Counted from the stretch's first letter, positions 1-12,176 are shown. The stretch: 51,861 nt of DNA from Pelomyxa schiedti (GCA_020536535.1 JAHLWZ010000421.1:715-52575); one strand, 5' to 3'. The notes: generated by a model from the letters alone, not told the origin. Program-made: numbers and translations.

Positions 1-1
1 G

Positions 2-161
2 ACTTGAAAGGGGTTTGAAGCATGGCCTTCACTGCAGGAAAAAGTTCGTGGACTTGGCAGCTTCTGTTCCACACAAATTCTGTACCAAAGTCTACAACAC
101 CAGTGTCCGGATGCACGTGAGGGTGATGCACTTTGCTGATGAACTGTATCTGCGGTGGTGA
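2..161 (+). CDS. 3' terminal exon of an unrecognised gene (partial)
   Basis: An open frame enters from the left edge and runs 52 codons to a TGA at 159-161. The peptide is rich in His, Lys, Arg and Val, includes HCRKKFVDLAAS and VRMHVRVMHFADELYLRW, and has ordinary amino-acid composition rather than low complexity. I do not recognise the family. It would be the C-terminus of a plus-strand gene lying tail-to-tail with the adenylate cyclase gene that ends at 853. Because the 5' part is outside the window, neither the start nor the function can be assigned. It could also be a chance open frame, since 52 codons is not long. Confidence 0.4.
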   Translation, partial: LERGLKHGLHCRKKFVDLAASVPHKFCTKVYNTSVRMHVRVMHFADELYLRW

Positions 162-852
162 TTCCGGGAAATTATCTTATTGTTTCATGTGAGATACACA
201 CTGAATGGTTACTGCAGTGTTGCGAAGAAGACATTCACGTACCAGGGAAAGAAATCCAGAACTTGAATATTCCACCTCGGTAAAACTGCCCCTGTCTCAG
301 GAACATCACTCCACACCACTTATCTGTGTGTATTGTGAAAAGGCGTGAATCAGAATGGAAACTAACCAATTGGAGCATCAAAAGACGGCAAAATATAAAC
401 ACCAGCAGGAACTTGTGACTGACAAACGATACTGGGTTTTTGTTGAAAAAAAAAAAAAAAATAAATGCGTCGGCCAACAAACCAACACCCATCAGAAGAG
501 ATCAGAGACGCACTATTCGGCGCGAATGAGCTCTGATCTATCACACCCTCCACTCGTTACATCACATCCGCTCATCGTTCCAACCAAAACACATTACGTT
601 TCTCACAAATCAAAAGTTACAGGTTATGGCTAATTACACAATAATTTTTATAGTTTGAGCACAGAGGAGTTGGTTGTGGTTGTGGTTGTTTGGACAACAT
701 CATCATCATCAAGGACAGCAGTGGGTCCGCGGTGTATTTCTCGTTTGGTAGTCCTGTGTAGTTGTTAATGGTAGGAAAGAGGGAGCGGGAACAAACGGGT
801 CTGTAAGGGGTGAAGTAGCTTCTGGTTTCCACAAATAAGTGGTCATTTCTCC
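162..852. other. tail-to-tail intergenic region
   Basis: This lies between the stop of the partial plus-strand gene and the preferred stop of the minus-strand cyclase gene. It contains a 17-A tract near 446-462, scattered short open frames with no recognisable protein signature, and a CAT/CAA microsatellite-like patch near 700. An alternative 3' end of the cyclase gene, using a different splice near 880, would extend translation to a stop at 617-619. I see no RNA gene or mobile element. Confidence 0.5.
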
Positions 853-3800
853 CTATTTGCGGAGGTTTTGGAACAATTCCTATCATATAGGAAGAAAGAA
901 AATACCTTGCCGGCAATGATGACCTTCTCTCGGCGTTCGAAGGCATACAAATCTTTGAGTTTTTCATATGTGAACTCAGTAACTTGAATGCAACCGGGGA
1001 ATCCTGATAGTTGTGTCAGAAACTTTTTTGTAAAAGATTTTTTTTATACCATTATGTTCCATCCTGGATGCAACGCTGAGAAACATTAGTTCTGGGAGAA
1101 AAACTGAAGGGAAAAAAAGGGGTACTTGACAGTATCGCCCCATAAGTCTGTGTGAGGTGAGAAATGGCAAATAGGAGTGTGCTAGTACCATAGGCAATTT
1201 TTCTAAATCCTATTACTCCGGCCACAACTTTTCCAGTATTCATCCCAACTCGAATATTTATAGGGTACTGCGACGTCTGATTGGGAGTCATCCACTACTT
1301 TAGGGAAAAAAAAGTACACACTGCGTTATAAGCGGCCAGTGATTCCAGCATTGCTATCGCGAAATCCATCATGACCTCGGCGTGAGCTGTGATATTGAGT
1401 GAATGAAGAGATTATTATGGAGAAGTTTACATTCAAATGGAATAGGAGCCCCAGAAACCACCCTGTGTGTTGTGAATTAGTTGGGAAAAAGGGATTGTCT
1501 TACATGTAACAGTCTCCAATTGTCTGGCTCGAGGGTGAGAGAATGAGCAGGGGAAAAACCCTATTACCTTGATTTTTTCTACGCCAAACTGTACGGTGAG
1601 CTTATCCCAAATACTGAAAACGGAATTTAAAAGCATCACAAGCTGTTCAGGTGACAGACTGGAGGACAGTGATGTAAACCTGTGGAATGTTATTCTTCGT
1701 TTTTTCTTAGGTTGCTGTTTGTTGTACCCCACAATGTCTGCAAAAAGAACCGTGACGGACTCAAATTGCTGTGCGATAAGTGCTGTGCGCTTCTTCTCGT
1801 GTTCATGAGACGGGTTCTGGCGTAATTGATCCGCTATGGACTTGGGCAGGATGTTAAGCAAGAGGGATTCAACCTGACTGAAGTAAGTGGTCATGCGGAA
1901 AAAGCCCAAACAAACCCGATTTTGTTGCTTTTGAAGCTCTTTCTCGTGTTCCTTCAGTTTGGTGATGTCCCTTAAAAAGAGAGCATGAATTTTTCTTCCG
2001 CCCAAAGAGCTGTGGCTCACAGAGAGAAGGGAAGAAAATTTGTAACCACCTGTGGCATGTGAGTGGGTTAGTTATGATTCTGGAGGTATACTCTTTTTTT
2101 GAACAGTGACTTCACTTCGTAGTAAAGTAGAGCCCTCCATGGCAGTTTTAACCCTTCAAAAGTTAAGAGCACCCTGAATTTCACTTAAACATACTCGAAT
2201 ACTTCTTCTAGCAGAGCTCTGTTGGATTCTATTTCATCCGGTATTATCAAGTGAATGCTTTGAAGTCTGACTTGCTGGAATGGGGGACCAGTGAACATAA
2301 GAACAATGAGCAAATAAACTACATCATTTGAGAATCCTGTCATCTTCTCTGCAGCTGGGTTGAGAAATTCTATTGTCTTCACCTGGTTGCATACAATAAC
2401 TGCGTAGTCGCAAGCATCTTGGTAAGAACGAAAAAAAAAGGTCAGTTGTGGTTGAGGGAAGTGGCAGGGCTACCTAGAATCGATTTATTTTGTTTCTCTT
2501 GATCCTGTATGTAAAGGATGAGAACAAAAAAAAATTTGCCATCGTCTTCATTACTCTATAAGATTGCTCAGCAGCTTCTGAAACATTGTGCCCAGTTTCA
2601 ATGTACTCATTAACAGAAGGCACTGTGTCTATCACATTCACGGGAATAAATAGCATCATTTTGAACACCCTTAAAATAATGAATAAGTGCAAGGAGTGAA
2701 AAAAGTGCAACAAAAAAAAAAAAAAAACAAACTGCTCAATTTCTATTCCCATTGTCTCAATAAGGAATCGCACAACGAGAAGGAGAAGTAGACACATTGG
2801 AAGTGAAAGGTAGAAAACAAGAGACACCTTTTCCAGTGTGCTAGTATTGTGGAATGAGAATTGTAAGAGAAGAGAAAAATGCCCACCGATTTAAATTACG
2901 AAGTGCAACTTCACAGGTTTTGTATGTATCCTCAGAGAGCCACGACTGGAGATGCGGTAAGATTGATGTAGCTCTGATGTAGTGGTTATTGCTGAATATT
3001 AGCCTGAAGAAGTTTCAGTGCCTGATTGTTTGAGGGTGGCTACCAATACCTGGAAGGAGAACCATTTGCAACCAAGTAGATGAGGTCTGCGTAATAACGC
3101 AAAAGAGTAGCAGCACCGTGGCAGTCATTAAGGCCTAATGTGGATGGACACTCGCGATGATACCACCTATTACTTGGTTAAATAAGAACTTTGAAGAATC
3201 GAATTCACAAGTCAAAAAGGTCGGTCTCTGTTTTCATGCGACTAAAAAGGATTTCAGTGTCTAACTCAAATGTAAGGTAAAAACCTTTTCACATGCAGGG
3301 AGTCGTTGCCATATTTGAGGGCGCGGTCCAGCAACTCAAATCTCTCATAAAATGAGTCCCAATAAACTTCTCACAGTGAATAAATATTAAAATGTGTGGG
3401 GGCGACAGGAACCTTTACTCTGGTTTCGGGTATAACTCGTTTCATCATTCACAATTAGCTCCTGAGACCATAACGTAAGCTGGGTGCAGAGATTAACTCT
3501 TGTCCCAGCAGCCTCAACTTCATAGCCTGCGTTCTAGAAATGTTTAAGAGAAGAGAACCTCATCCCAAACAAAAGCACTAACTTTGTAGTCATTTGCAAT
3601 GGGAATGACAAATGTAAAGATGAGAGTAGTCATCATTAAGAGCAGTGCAAGGGAGCTGAAGTATCCAAAAGATAGCTTTTGAAGTGAAGAGAACCTTGAA
3701 GGTCAAACTTACTGCGAGTTGTATTTGAAATTACCCCATACTTGTCATAAGAATTTCCATGAGAGAGGTCTTTCTCGTCACAACCAATTTTTTCAGTTGT

Positions 3801-6800
3801 ATTCAACACAGATGACTGGAAAAGAATTGAGTGAATGAGTTGGTAAAAGAGCCAACCTTTGGAAGATCGAGGAACAGTCTGATGAGGGATGTTCGCTCTT
3901 TGTAAATTGCTCGAAGAGTAGGTAAGAATACAGATGCGACCTGTCAAAAAATGAGTAAAAAGAGGGAACTGTGAAAGAAACGAACCATGACAACTGATAT
4001 CAATAGTGTTGCAGAGTAAATGATGTACAAGGATATCTGTATCTTTGTGCCTTGTTGGGCTGCCGAAACGGAATAAAGAGACCCCAGATCTCTGAGAGCA
4101 GCAATTAATGAAACTGGCCCATTATCCATCACCTTATGGAGACGAATTATGAGAATTTTAAGTGGTGATTAGCCACACACAAATCTAAATGAAGGATTTC
4201 CCCGCAAATTGGGCAATCCATCCATAACCATGCCTTCACAGAGCCTTTTGAGGCTGTTTGTAAAGGTGAACACAGCATCCCACAGTTGCTCTGTTGTGTA
4301 AATGTGGAAACCGGTGTAGTAATCTGACTGGTTTCTGGGAATATAGGTATTTATCTGTTGACCCTCTAAGCTAAGCTTGGAAGAAAGTAAGGAATACCAT
4401 AACACGTGACTCAGCCCAATAATTGCTTATTTCTGAAGAAATTTTACTCTGCTCAAACATCGCTGCAAAGCTATCTTCAAAAGCGGCGAGTTTTGCTGAC
4501 ATCTCATAGCAACTACAGAATCTAGATTTACAAAAAGGGATTCCATATTAAAACACACAGGTTGGAGGCAGTCTCATCATCGTGACTGATTAAAGCAGTC
4601 TCTATAGCTCTCGAATAGTAGACGGATGATTGTGTGTAATCCTTACAAGTCACTGTGCTAAAGTACCAGTGAAAAAGGAGACTCGTGAGGGGAGATGTAC
4701 CTGTTCATTTCGATGAGCCGTTGCTTAAAGGCAGAAAATGTGGATCTTGTGAGCAGATATGCCACAAGAATGCTTAAATATCTTATATAGATGAGGGGAA
4801 AAGGGAATATTTGGAGTGAACTCACAAAACTGTAATTGTGAAAACATTGCTGAGATGAAGACGCTTCAGTGCTGATAACTTCGAAGATTCAATTCTCCTT
4901 CTTACTGACCTTAAATGGGAAACAGCGCTCCCACTTGAGCTGGCTGTGTTTGTACTTTCCGAGTCAGATAAAGAGGTGGAAGAAATGCTATTTGTTTCTT
5001 CCCTCTCAGGTGGGGCTCCTTTGGAGGCAAACCTTCAGGTTGTTAGTAAGGTCACACTGCCTGCTTCATACTTGGATGAACTGTTTGCAGCTTGGTCAGC
5101 AAACTTGACAGCTTTTGAACCAGTTTCACTCGTACGGGAGGCCTTCAAATCAACTCTCCTATTTCAAGTTCAACGCAAAAGGATTTGCTAGTATTGGGGA
5201 ACCTGCGATGCCTTCTTGTTGCTTGATCTTCAAGCTCATCAGCAAGAGTAAAGGCTTCCTCAGCAGCTTCTTTATCGTTTTTCAACACCTTCTGGAACCA
5301 ACCATATCGTCTGGCAACCCTGGAAAAAGTTAAACCTGCATGAATACTCTGTGTGATACTTGTATGAATGAGGATAGTTGTGCAACAAATCGGAGAATTC
5401 TGACTCCACCCTTTCCTGATAATATCGCAGTTGCCTCGCAGAATATAACAGGGCATTGGTATTTGGTGCGGAGTCAGACTGTGCCCGAGTGATTAGTTGC
5501 CAGAAGAGTGAGGCAAATCCTTTGGCAGCACTACAGAGGCGTAAGAACAGAAAGGAGCCTTAAACATTGTTGCGAACCTAATGTTTTTTTCAAGGGCACA
5601 AGGCATTATCCAACTTGTGATATCTCTCACCTTCATGAATTCTATCTGAAGCCACCTGAAGGACAGTGGCAGTTTTATAAGAAAGATCAAAAGCAGAGTC
5701 CATCATTTTCGCATTTTTGGCATGAATGCTTGCTGTGGATAAATTAGCTGTGGCTTTTGTCGGAGTAGTGCCTGTGTTGGGATCATTTTTAATTTCGAGG
5801 AGGAACACCGCATATGAAGCATGAAGATAGGCGGAATTTTGCAAAGAACTGGCAATGGCCTCCTGAAAAAGAATATGTGCGGTTTCCACCAGTTCAGTCT
5901 CTACTGAACTCTTTTGGTAAACTCTGTGCACAAGGAGATCGATCTGAGATTTACAGTTAGCAAACAAAGTGTTTCAGGAATTTACCTGGTAAGGGTACTT
6001 GAGTGCGTAATGTTTCGAAAGGGAGTATGATTTAATGATTTTACTAAATTTATGTAGCCTCAACTGAGTGACAAGAAATGACCCTGTGGGTGATTAACAC
6101 CGTGAAAGACATAGAACTGTACCAAATAAAAGAAAGGGAATTCCAGCGGCAAACAGAATTGGAGATACGTTTTTACCTCCAGTAGCGGTCGCAGTAATCA
6201 TGGCAATACTGCCCCATGAACATAGTGAATAACTGTACAGGGAGTTAACTCAATTTGGTCTAAAAAGCTTTTTAGGCACACCAAAAACCATAAAGATAGT
6301 TGGGCAGCTTTTTATAGAACGGCAGAAATACGACATGCAACACAAACAGTAGCACCGACGCTATACATGTGACCACCGCATATACACGTGCGTAACGTAC
6401 GCTCAAAACCCCTTCCATCAGAGACATCAGCACTTTGAAAGTAAACAGGAGGAATGAGATCCTTGTGTGTGATTGCGAGAACCAGCTGGAGAGAGGCAGC
6501 ACTGATACGTGGCTTAAAACAGGAGTAAATTTTTGGAATGGAATAATGGAAATACAAGAGAGACATGTATCCGCCAAGAGATATGACGAATATCAATCCA
6601 ACGACAGAGAAAGCAAAAATAAATACATTATTTCCCTCCCAGCATTTAGATGAGGAGTAATGAGTGAAACCAGAGTTGCAGCAAATGACTTTTAATTACG
6701 TTATTATTAAGGCCTTACACAAGAGTAATGGCTTACTGGAAATAAAGAAATATAGCATTGGTAACATCAGAGCTGACAGGATCTGAAGGGTATATCGCAG

Positions 6801-7488
6801 GACCTGGCATAGCTTCAGATTTGGAACGTTGTTGGTCTTCTTCATTAAAAGGTACGCAAAGGTAAATAAGAGCACAACAGCTGCCAAGAAACCAAGAAGA
6901 CCCCAGACAACATATTGATGAATGTCATAATCCCGTAAATAGGGTGCTCTAAAGACCCAATTAACCAAAGCACAGATATTGGTTGGTAACCTCACGTAGG
7001 AAATGCATTCCCAAACTGACGTCGATTCACCACCAGCCAGGAGAAGAATCAGGCGGAGTGGAAGTGTGACAACTTGAACAAGTTCCAGTATAACAACAAC
7101 CCAAATGAATGCAGCAGGCAGGTGCGCGGACATAACGAAAAAACTCAGTTTCTGCAGCAGGTCTTTAGAAGAGTGTCAGTACAACATCAAAGAGCAAAAG
7201 GGCGAGCTAACTGAGGTGCCTCTTCCATGAAGTGGAACCGGACTCAGACCTGAAGAAAATAACAATAAGTTATACCGATATCCAAAAAAAAAAAAAAAAA
7301 AAAAAAGCAGCTGCGGCCAACCAAACAAAGGAGTTTGATGATGCACTCTCCCCGCTGTGTTCTGATACTGTAAGAGACTCCCCTTGCTGGTAGTCATTAT
7401 GGGCGGTGACACCACCACCCACGTTGTGTGTGTCATTCTCAATGTCATTGTAAATGTCAGCATCACCAACTCGGTTGCTCATCATCAT
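853..7488 (-). CDS. Tmc-like multi-membrane PAS adenylate cyclase
   Basis: The gene predicts a large membrane adenylate cyclase making cAMP from ATP. Reading from the right, the N-terminus (7488-7270) is hydrophilic and starts MMMSNRVGDADIYND. Several membrane segments follow between 7180 and 6270, for example the stretch starting MSAHLPAAFIWVVVILELVQ. A TPR-like cytosolic domain of the tiny-macrocysts (TmcB/C) type lies at 5967-5145, with SAYLHASYAVFLLEIKNDPN and KVLKNDKEAAEEAFTLADEL. Another membrane-flanked region spans about 4400-3600, then a PAS domain (2382-2185, FLNPAAEKMTGFSNDV) and a class III cyclase domain (about 1990-900). Catalytic residues are visible after splicing: metal Asp in VTVLFADIVGY, purine-selecting Lys in VEKIKTIGDCYM, Asp in AYDLWGDTV, and the Asn and Arg of NVASRM. 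The Lys/Asp pair indicates ATP rather than GTP as substrate. The gene has many introns of about 45 nt. The most N-terminal junctions, next to a 23-A tract (7284-7306), and the final exon are uncertain. The start is the first in-frame ATG. Confidence 0.85.
7284..7306. repeat. A23 homopolymer in the N-terminal part of the cyclase gene
   Basis: A run of 23 A on the plus strand reads as T in the gene. The reading frame is open on both sides, but I could not join the first exon to the next with a clean splice. The run is either intronic or has a mis-called length. Confidence 0.8.
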
Positions 7489-7813
7489 GTTGTTTTTGTT
7501 TTGGTTTTGGTTCTTGTTCTTGCTGTGCTGCTTTGTGGGCGTTTGTTTTTGTTTTCGGTTTTGTTGGTTCGTGACATTGCCATTTCGTTTTGAGAGCGCT
7601 ACGGAGCAGTGACGATCTGATGTTTTTCGTCTTTTTTCCAGTTCTCCGAACACCTTTCAGCTTGTGGTCTTCTAGCTGGGTAGTTTCGCTGCCTTGCACA
7701 TAGAAATTCCACACCACTGGGGGGTTACAAGGGAAACTTCTGAAGTGGCACATTGTTCAAAGACTCTCAATGACTCAAGTTGGAGACAACCACACAACAA
7801 AAAAAAAACCCCA

Positions 7814-9418
7814 ATGGCATCCCAAGCACGGCCTGGGGAGGACACCACCCGATCGACACAGCAACAGGCGACGGAGCCGACTCCCAAGAGGCCACGAACA
7901 ACCCAGCAGCCGCCCGAGTCCCCCGCGCCCGCGCCCACGGCCACGTCAAGCACAGGCACGCCCCCCAGCCACTCCCGCGTTGTCGTCAAGACCGAGGGGG
8001 GCCTATGCATCCACGAACACGCCGACGACAACGAGCACCACCACCACGACGACGACGCCGGGGCAGGGGCAGGGGCAGGGACGCGGTGGTGCGGGTGCGC
8101 GGCGTGCGTGCTGTCGCGTAAGTACAACAACGCCATGGTGTCGTCGGTGGTGAAGGGCGCATTCGTGTACTTGGACAGGCTGGCTGTCGACGCACAAAAG
8201 GTAGCGGCGTGGGTTGGTTGCCCCCCGGGATTGTGGGTGCCCTGGACTGTGGGGGCCACTGTTTTGCGGCGATTACTGTCACTATGATGATTACTAGTAT
8301 TAGTGTACAGATATATATATATATATATATATGGAACGGAATGAGATTCCATTGTCTGCGCTTTGACTCCAGTTTAGAGCGCAAATGAAGCCAATGTGGA
8401 AGTTGATGATACTTTGTCGAAGATAAGAGCTGAGATGCTGGCAATGGTAGATGCAAAGATCGGGAAGTTGAAGGCTGAAATTCAATCAAACTTAGAGGTT
8501 CTACCACCCTTTTTTTTCCCCCTTTGTTTGCGATCATTTATTCCCAAGCAGACCTCCTTTAATAAGCTAAAGTCTCTCAACTCCAATGATTACACAGGAA
8601 AACAACGCGTGTGTCCTCATCCCTTCCTATCAGCCAAACTTATAACTAATTGGTTGCCAGCTTCTTTGCTCAAGGGAGCGTCTGATGAAAGTATTGAGGA
8701 CTTCTTTAGAAGAAATCTCCATATTCAAAGGTGGGGAATGAGGACTTCTTTTTCGTTTTTACTTCAAATACACCAACAGGTACACATATTCTGGACTTGC
8801 CAGTGGCTGTTCTATCGCGCATTATCTGTTATTTACCGCGAAAGTCTATTCTTGCTGCCCGGGCAACCTGCCTTCAATTGTGGGATGCCGTTGGTACGTC
8901 AGCCATCCAGTTTCTGTTCAATACTTCCCTGTGTCCCTTATGACATCACTTCCACAGCCTGTGGGTGTAGGGACAGCCCAATCTCAACAGAAGCGCACAA
9001 GGGTTCCCATCCAATCCTCGGAGAAGCCTGGATGTTTACCGGCAAAGATACATTCTCTACCCCATGCATGACCTTCCAGGTATCTGTGGTGAAAATACCA
9101 ACAGGAGGCATTGGAGTCTATTTCCGGGTCATCAAAAGGAAGCTGTATGCACAGGCCAAAAAAGTAATAGTGCAGTTGCACCCGTGTGCCTTCAATAACC
9201 AGCAACAACAGCAACAACAACAACAACCACAACAACCATTGAAACCACAGGCCTGCTTCCTCGAGACTTATCAACTGGCCAAATCAGCAAAGTGGGGTGT
9301 GGAATTCCCCGATGAGGTGACCAGGGTGCAGATCTCAATCACGATGCTCGAGGGCACGTCCGTCGTTCCGAAGGGACCCTCACCCACATTCAGACACAGG
9401 CCCCGTCTCAATGCCTAA
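7814..9418 (+). CDS. F-box protein with CxxC/coiled-coil N-terminus and MATH-like C-terminus (copy 1)
   Basis: F-box proteins hand substrates to SCF ubiquitin ligases through Skp1. Six exons can be modelled: 7814-8200, 8378-8497, 8552-8608, one from about 8661, the F-box exon near 8783-8892, and the last from about 8959 to the TAA. All junctions keep frame. The N-terminal 90 residues are disordered (T, P, H and AG repeats). Next come a CGCAAC cluster and a helix (VLSRKYNNAMVSSVVKGAF), a coiled coil (LSKIRAEMLAMVDAKIGKLK), then the F-box: HILDLPVAVLSRIICYLPRK with CLQLWDAV. The C-terminal 150 residues form a beta-rich domain (FQVSVVKIPTGGIGVYF) that loosely resembles MATH and is interrupted by a Q9 run. 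It has a downstream paralogue with the same exon layout. The F-box call is good; the MATH call and the substrate are guesses. Confidence 0.75.
8311..8332. repeat. (AT)11 microsatellite in intron 1
   Basis: A perfect AT dinucleotide run sits in the first intron of F-box copy 1. The paralogous intron in copy 2 (9860-9929) lacks it. Confidence 0.9.
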
Positions 9419-9592
9419 TCCCTGAGAAACCCAAGTTTTTGATGAACAAATTTGTATCTGAAACGTGTTTTTTTTTTGAGAACGCGTTCGAGGGGGTGAT
9501 GGGTGTGTTTGTGAAAGCAATTCCCTGCTCGTGTGTCACTGTAATGCATTGCCTTACAGCAATGTGGTTAGATCTCGAGGAAAAAAACGACT

Positions 9593-10891
9593 ATGGAACC
9601 GATGGCCAAGCGGGCAAGACACGTGCAACCACCGGTGTCGCAGAGGCACCAACGACAGGAGATCCACAGTCAAGGGCATCAATCCACATCTCATCATACC
9701 AATGCACGCGACGGCGCGTCCGACGAGGGGAACTACAGACCAGATTGCCGCACCTGCACTGCGTACTTGTTGTCGCGGAGGTATAACAATGCGTTGCTGT
9801 CATCAGCTGTGAGGGGTGCCTTTGTTTCCTTGGACAAGCTCGCAATCGACGCTGATAACGTGGGTCATCCCCTTCATCTGTGTACAATTGCACCGAAGTT
9901 GTCGTTTTCTTGTTTTGACATTCTCGCAGAATGCGACGAAAGCCAAAGCGGAAGTCGCCAGCACTTTGAAAGATATGAGAAGTGAGCTGGTTAAAATGGT
10001 TGACTGCAAGATGGATGAATTGGAAGCTGAAATACAGGACCACTTAGAGGTGTTGCACTTCTCTTTTTCCATTGTGATTCAATTCCAAAAAAAGACTTCA
10101 TTGGGTAAGCTTAAATCACTGAACTCAGCCGAGTGTACAGGAAAGCAGCGGGTGTGTCCTGTTCTCACCCACATTCGTCTCACGATCTGCAGTTTGTTTG
10201 CCAAAGAACCCGCTTGATGAGTATCTTCAGAAGTTCATTTCAGGAGATAGCCTTCTTGTATGGTGCGTTCAGGAACTGCGGTTGTTACTCAGACAAAGTC
10301 TGACCAATGTGTATCAACAGGGACACACATTCTGGACTTGCCACTTGACGTTTTATCGCACATTGTTGGGTATTTATCACCGAAGTCTGTTTTTGCGGCT
10401 CGTGCTGTCTGCCTGCAGTTTTGGTCTGCTGTCTGCCAAGGTGATACAACTTTCTTCTTTCACGCCACTAACCGTTTCCAGTTTATGGCTGCGTGAACTG
10501 CACGTTCTCTGCGGACGTTGTGAAGGACGCATCTGGGCGTTGGATAGTTTCCGGCAGTGACATCATAGTTACTCCCTGCATGAATTTCCAGGTGTCTGTA
10601 CACACGGTGCCAGCAGGAGGCATTGGTGTATATTTCTACGTGACCAAGAGGAAGCACTATGCTCAGGCCAAGAAGGCGATAATACAGCTGATTACCCCCG
10701 GTTCAAAGAAGCACAAGCAGAGCTGCTTTCTCGAAACGTACCACCTTGCGGACCCAATCAAGCCATGGGGCACAGTTTTCACCGACTTGCAAGCAAACAA
10801 GACATCCAAGGTTCACTTCTCAGCCACCTTGCAAGATTGCTCCCACACTTCTCGTGGAAAGTCTTCCAGGCCCCGCGTCACTAAACATTAA
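9593..10891 (+). CDS. F-box protein, tandem paralogue (copy 2)
   Basis: This is the same architecture as the gene 174 bp upstream. Exon 1 is 9593-9859, exon 2 is 9930-10049 (120 nt, as in copy 1) and exon 3 is 10095-10151 (57 nt, as in copy 1). Later exons carry the F-box (HILDLPLDVLSHIVGYLSPK, CLQFWSAVC) and the C-terminal beta-rich domain (FQVSVHTVPAGGIGVYFYVT, then KKHKQSCFLETYHLAD). The conserved CRTCTAYLLSRRYNNALL block aligns with the CxxC block of copy 1. The disordered N-terminus is much shorter and the Q run is missing. The pair is a clear local duplication. The likely role is a second SCF substrate receptor; the partner is unknown. Confidence 0.72.
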
Positions 10892-10994
10892 GAGACTCGG
10901 TCTTTGGAGGTGTGGCAAGTCTTCAACGTAACCGCTCTTGCGGTTTCATCAAAATCAAAAACAAAAAAAAGCCCCCAACGGACACACACCATCG

Positions 10995-12176
10995 ATGTCT
11001 AACGGTGGGCTGGTGCACGCCGTCTACCCCAGCAGCGCTGTGGATCAGTTCGTGGCCCTCATGGCGTCGTCCAACCCGCGGTGCGGCGCGGGCAGCCCCG
11101 CCCGCGCACTGTGCTCGTCCCCGCCCCTCGCCGCCATTCTGTGGCGCACCGTCGTGACGGCCACGCGCTCCGACTTCGTGGTGGTGGTCAGCGGCCTGGT
11201 CGCGACCATGTGGCTCAGCCACACCATCTCGTTCTCCGTGTGCGGCTCCCTGCTCAGCCTCGTCGGAGGCGCGTGCTCGGCGACCTCGGGCGACAGCGAG
11301 GCGGTTCAGTGGGTGACGCCGCGCGTCGGAGTGAGGCGCGAGTCCCAGGGGTTCGTAGAGAGGTTCGTGTTCCTCAAGGAAATGAGAAGGCCGCCGCCGC
11401 ACTACCAGGTGGTGAGGCAGTCTGATGTGCTCTCCTCGGGTTTCAAGAATGATGCGGCTAATTCCAAGTGGTTCATCACAGCCGAATTTGCAGGGGCTAT
11501 TACAATCAGCAGGATCGAGGGGTGGCCGGACTCACGCAAGAGCTTTGATCCTGTGATGGTGACCATTCCTGGGTGTGAATCCATAGTTTCCTTCAACCAC
11601 GGGGTTGACGACGAGGCCCTCCTGAGGTTTCATATCCGCCCAACTCAGTGCGTTGAGCTCATCTTGTTTGATGTCAACCTCACACACAAGTCTGGGAATC
11701 TTGCTGTGATCACATCCGTGTCACTCAAAAACATGGATTACACGTTCGACGACGTGAGGGTGATGAGGAGGCGCAGTGGTGCTGTTGTTTTCGTTGCAAC
11801 AAGCTTGAGCTCGAGTGAGATGGAGGTGGTTCTGATTGATCCAACAGCAACTGAAGTCATGACTCGGGTGACATGCAACTGCGCAGTGATATCGCAGGTC
11901 AGTTCCTCTGTGTTCTGTGCGTGGTGCCCTCCGCCAACGAGGTCGTTCGAATTGTGGGACTGCAACGACCTGAGCAAACCACTGAGGGCAATCAACAGCG
12001 GTGACAACTTCACACAGGTTGTTGGTGGGCAGGGGTTCCTGTTTGGTGTTGTTGGTGGGAAGGTTGTTGTGATGGAGGCATTCACCGGCACCACTGTGGT
12101 CACCTTCGATGTGTCTCTCGCCCTCCCCACTGCAACGCAGTTCATCGTCATGAATCCACTTTCTCTTCTGGAATGA
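10995..12176 (+). CDS. Intronless unknown-family protein (tandem copy A)
   Basis: A single 393-codon open frame starts at ATG 10995 (MSNGGLVHAVY), in a neighbourhood where other genes are cut by many introns. An N-terminal helix block reads QFVALMASSNPRCGAGSPAR with ILWRTVVTATRSDFVVV. About 270 residues rich in beta strands follow (SKWFITAEFAGAITIS, CVELILFDVNLTHKSG, SFELWDCNDLSKPLRA, GGKVVVMEAFTGTTVVTFDV), spaced as in a WD40-like propeller, though no WD hallmark set is complete. There is no signal peptide or membrane helix. The first 430 bp are markedly GC-rich and the rest is more balanced. From memory, proteins with this N-terminal block are numerous in Pelomyxa; I could not check this. 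The function is unknown. Confidence 0.85.
   Translation: MSNGGLVHAVYPSSAVDQFVALMASSNPRCGAGSPARALCSSPPLAAILWRTVVTATRSDFVVVVSGLVATMWLSHTISFSVCGSLLSLVGGACSATSGDSEAVQWVTPRVGVRRESQGFVERFVFLKEMRRPPPHYQVVRQSDVLSSGFKNDAANSKWFITAEFAGAITISRIEGWPDSRKSFDPVMVTIPGCESIVSFNHGVDDEALLRFHIRPTQCVELILFDVNLTHKSGNLAVITSVSLKNMDYTFDDVRVMRRRSGAVVFVATSLSSSEMEVVLIDPTATEVMTRVTCNCAVISQVSSSVFCAWCPPPTRSFELWDCNDLSKPLRAINSGDNFTQVVGGQGFLFGVVGGKVVVMEAFTGTTVVTFDVSLALPTATQFIVMNPLSLLE

Noticed and set aside
880-905. Possible 26-nt intron at the end of the cyclase gene
   Set aside because: The sequence also reads through to a stop without splicing, so the intron cannot be shown from sequence alone. It is used only as the preferred 3' model.
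7672-8352. 226-codon minus-strand frame opposite F-box copy 1
   Set aside because: The plus-strand gene has exon structure conserved with its paralogue. The antisense frame crosses the AT repeat and has no family signal.
10923-11402. Long minus-strand open frame opposite tandem copy A (and its counterpart at 12594-13016)
   Set aside because: It is a by-product of the GC-rich coding strand. It is Arg/Ala/His-rich, has no conserved motif, and mirrors a well-supported gene.
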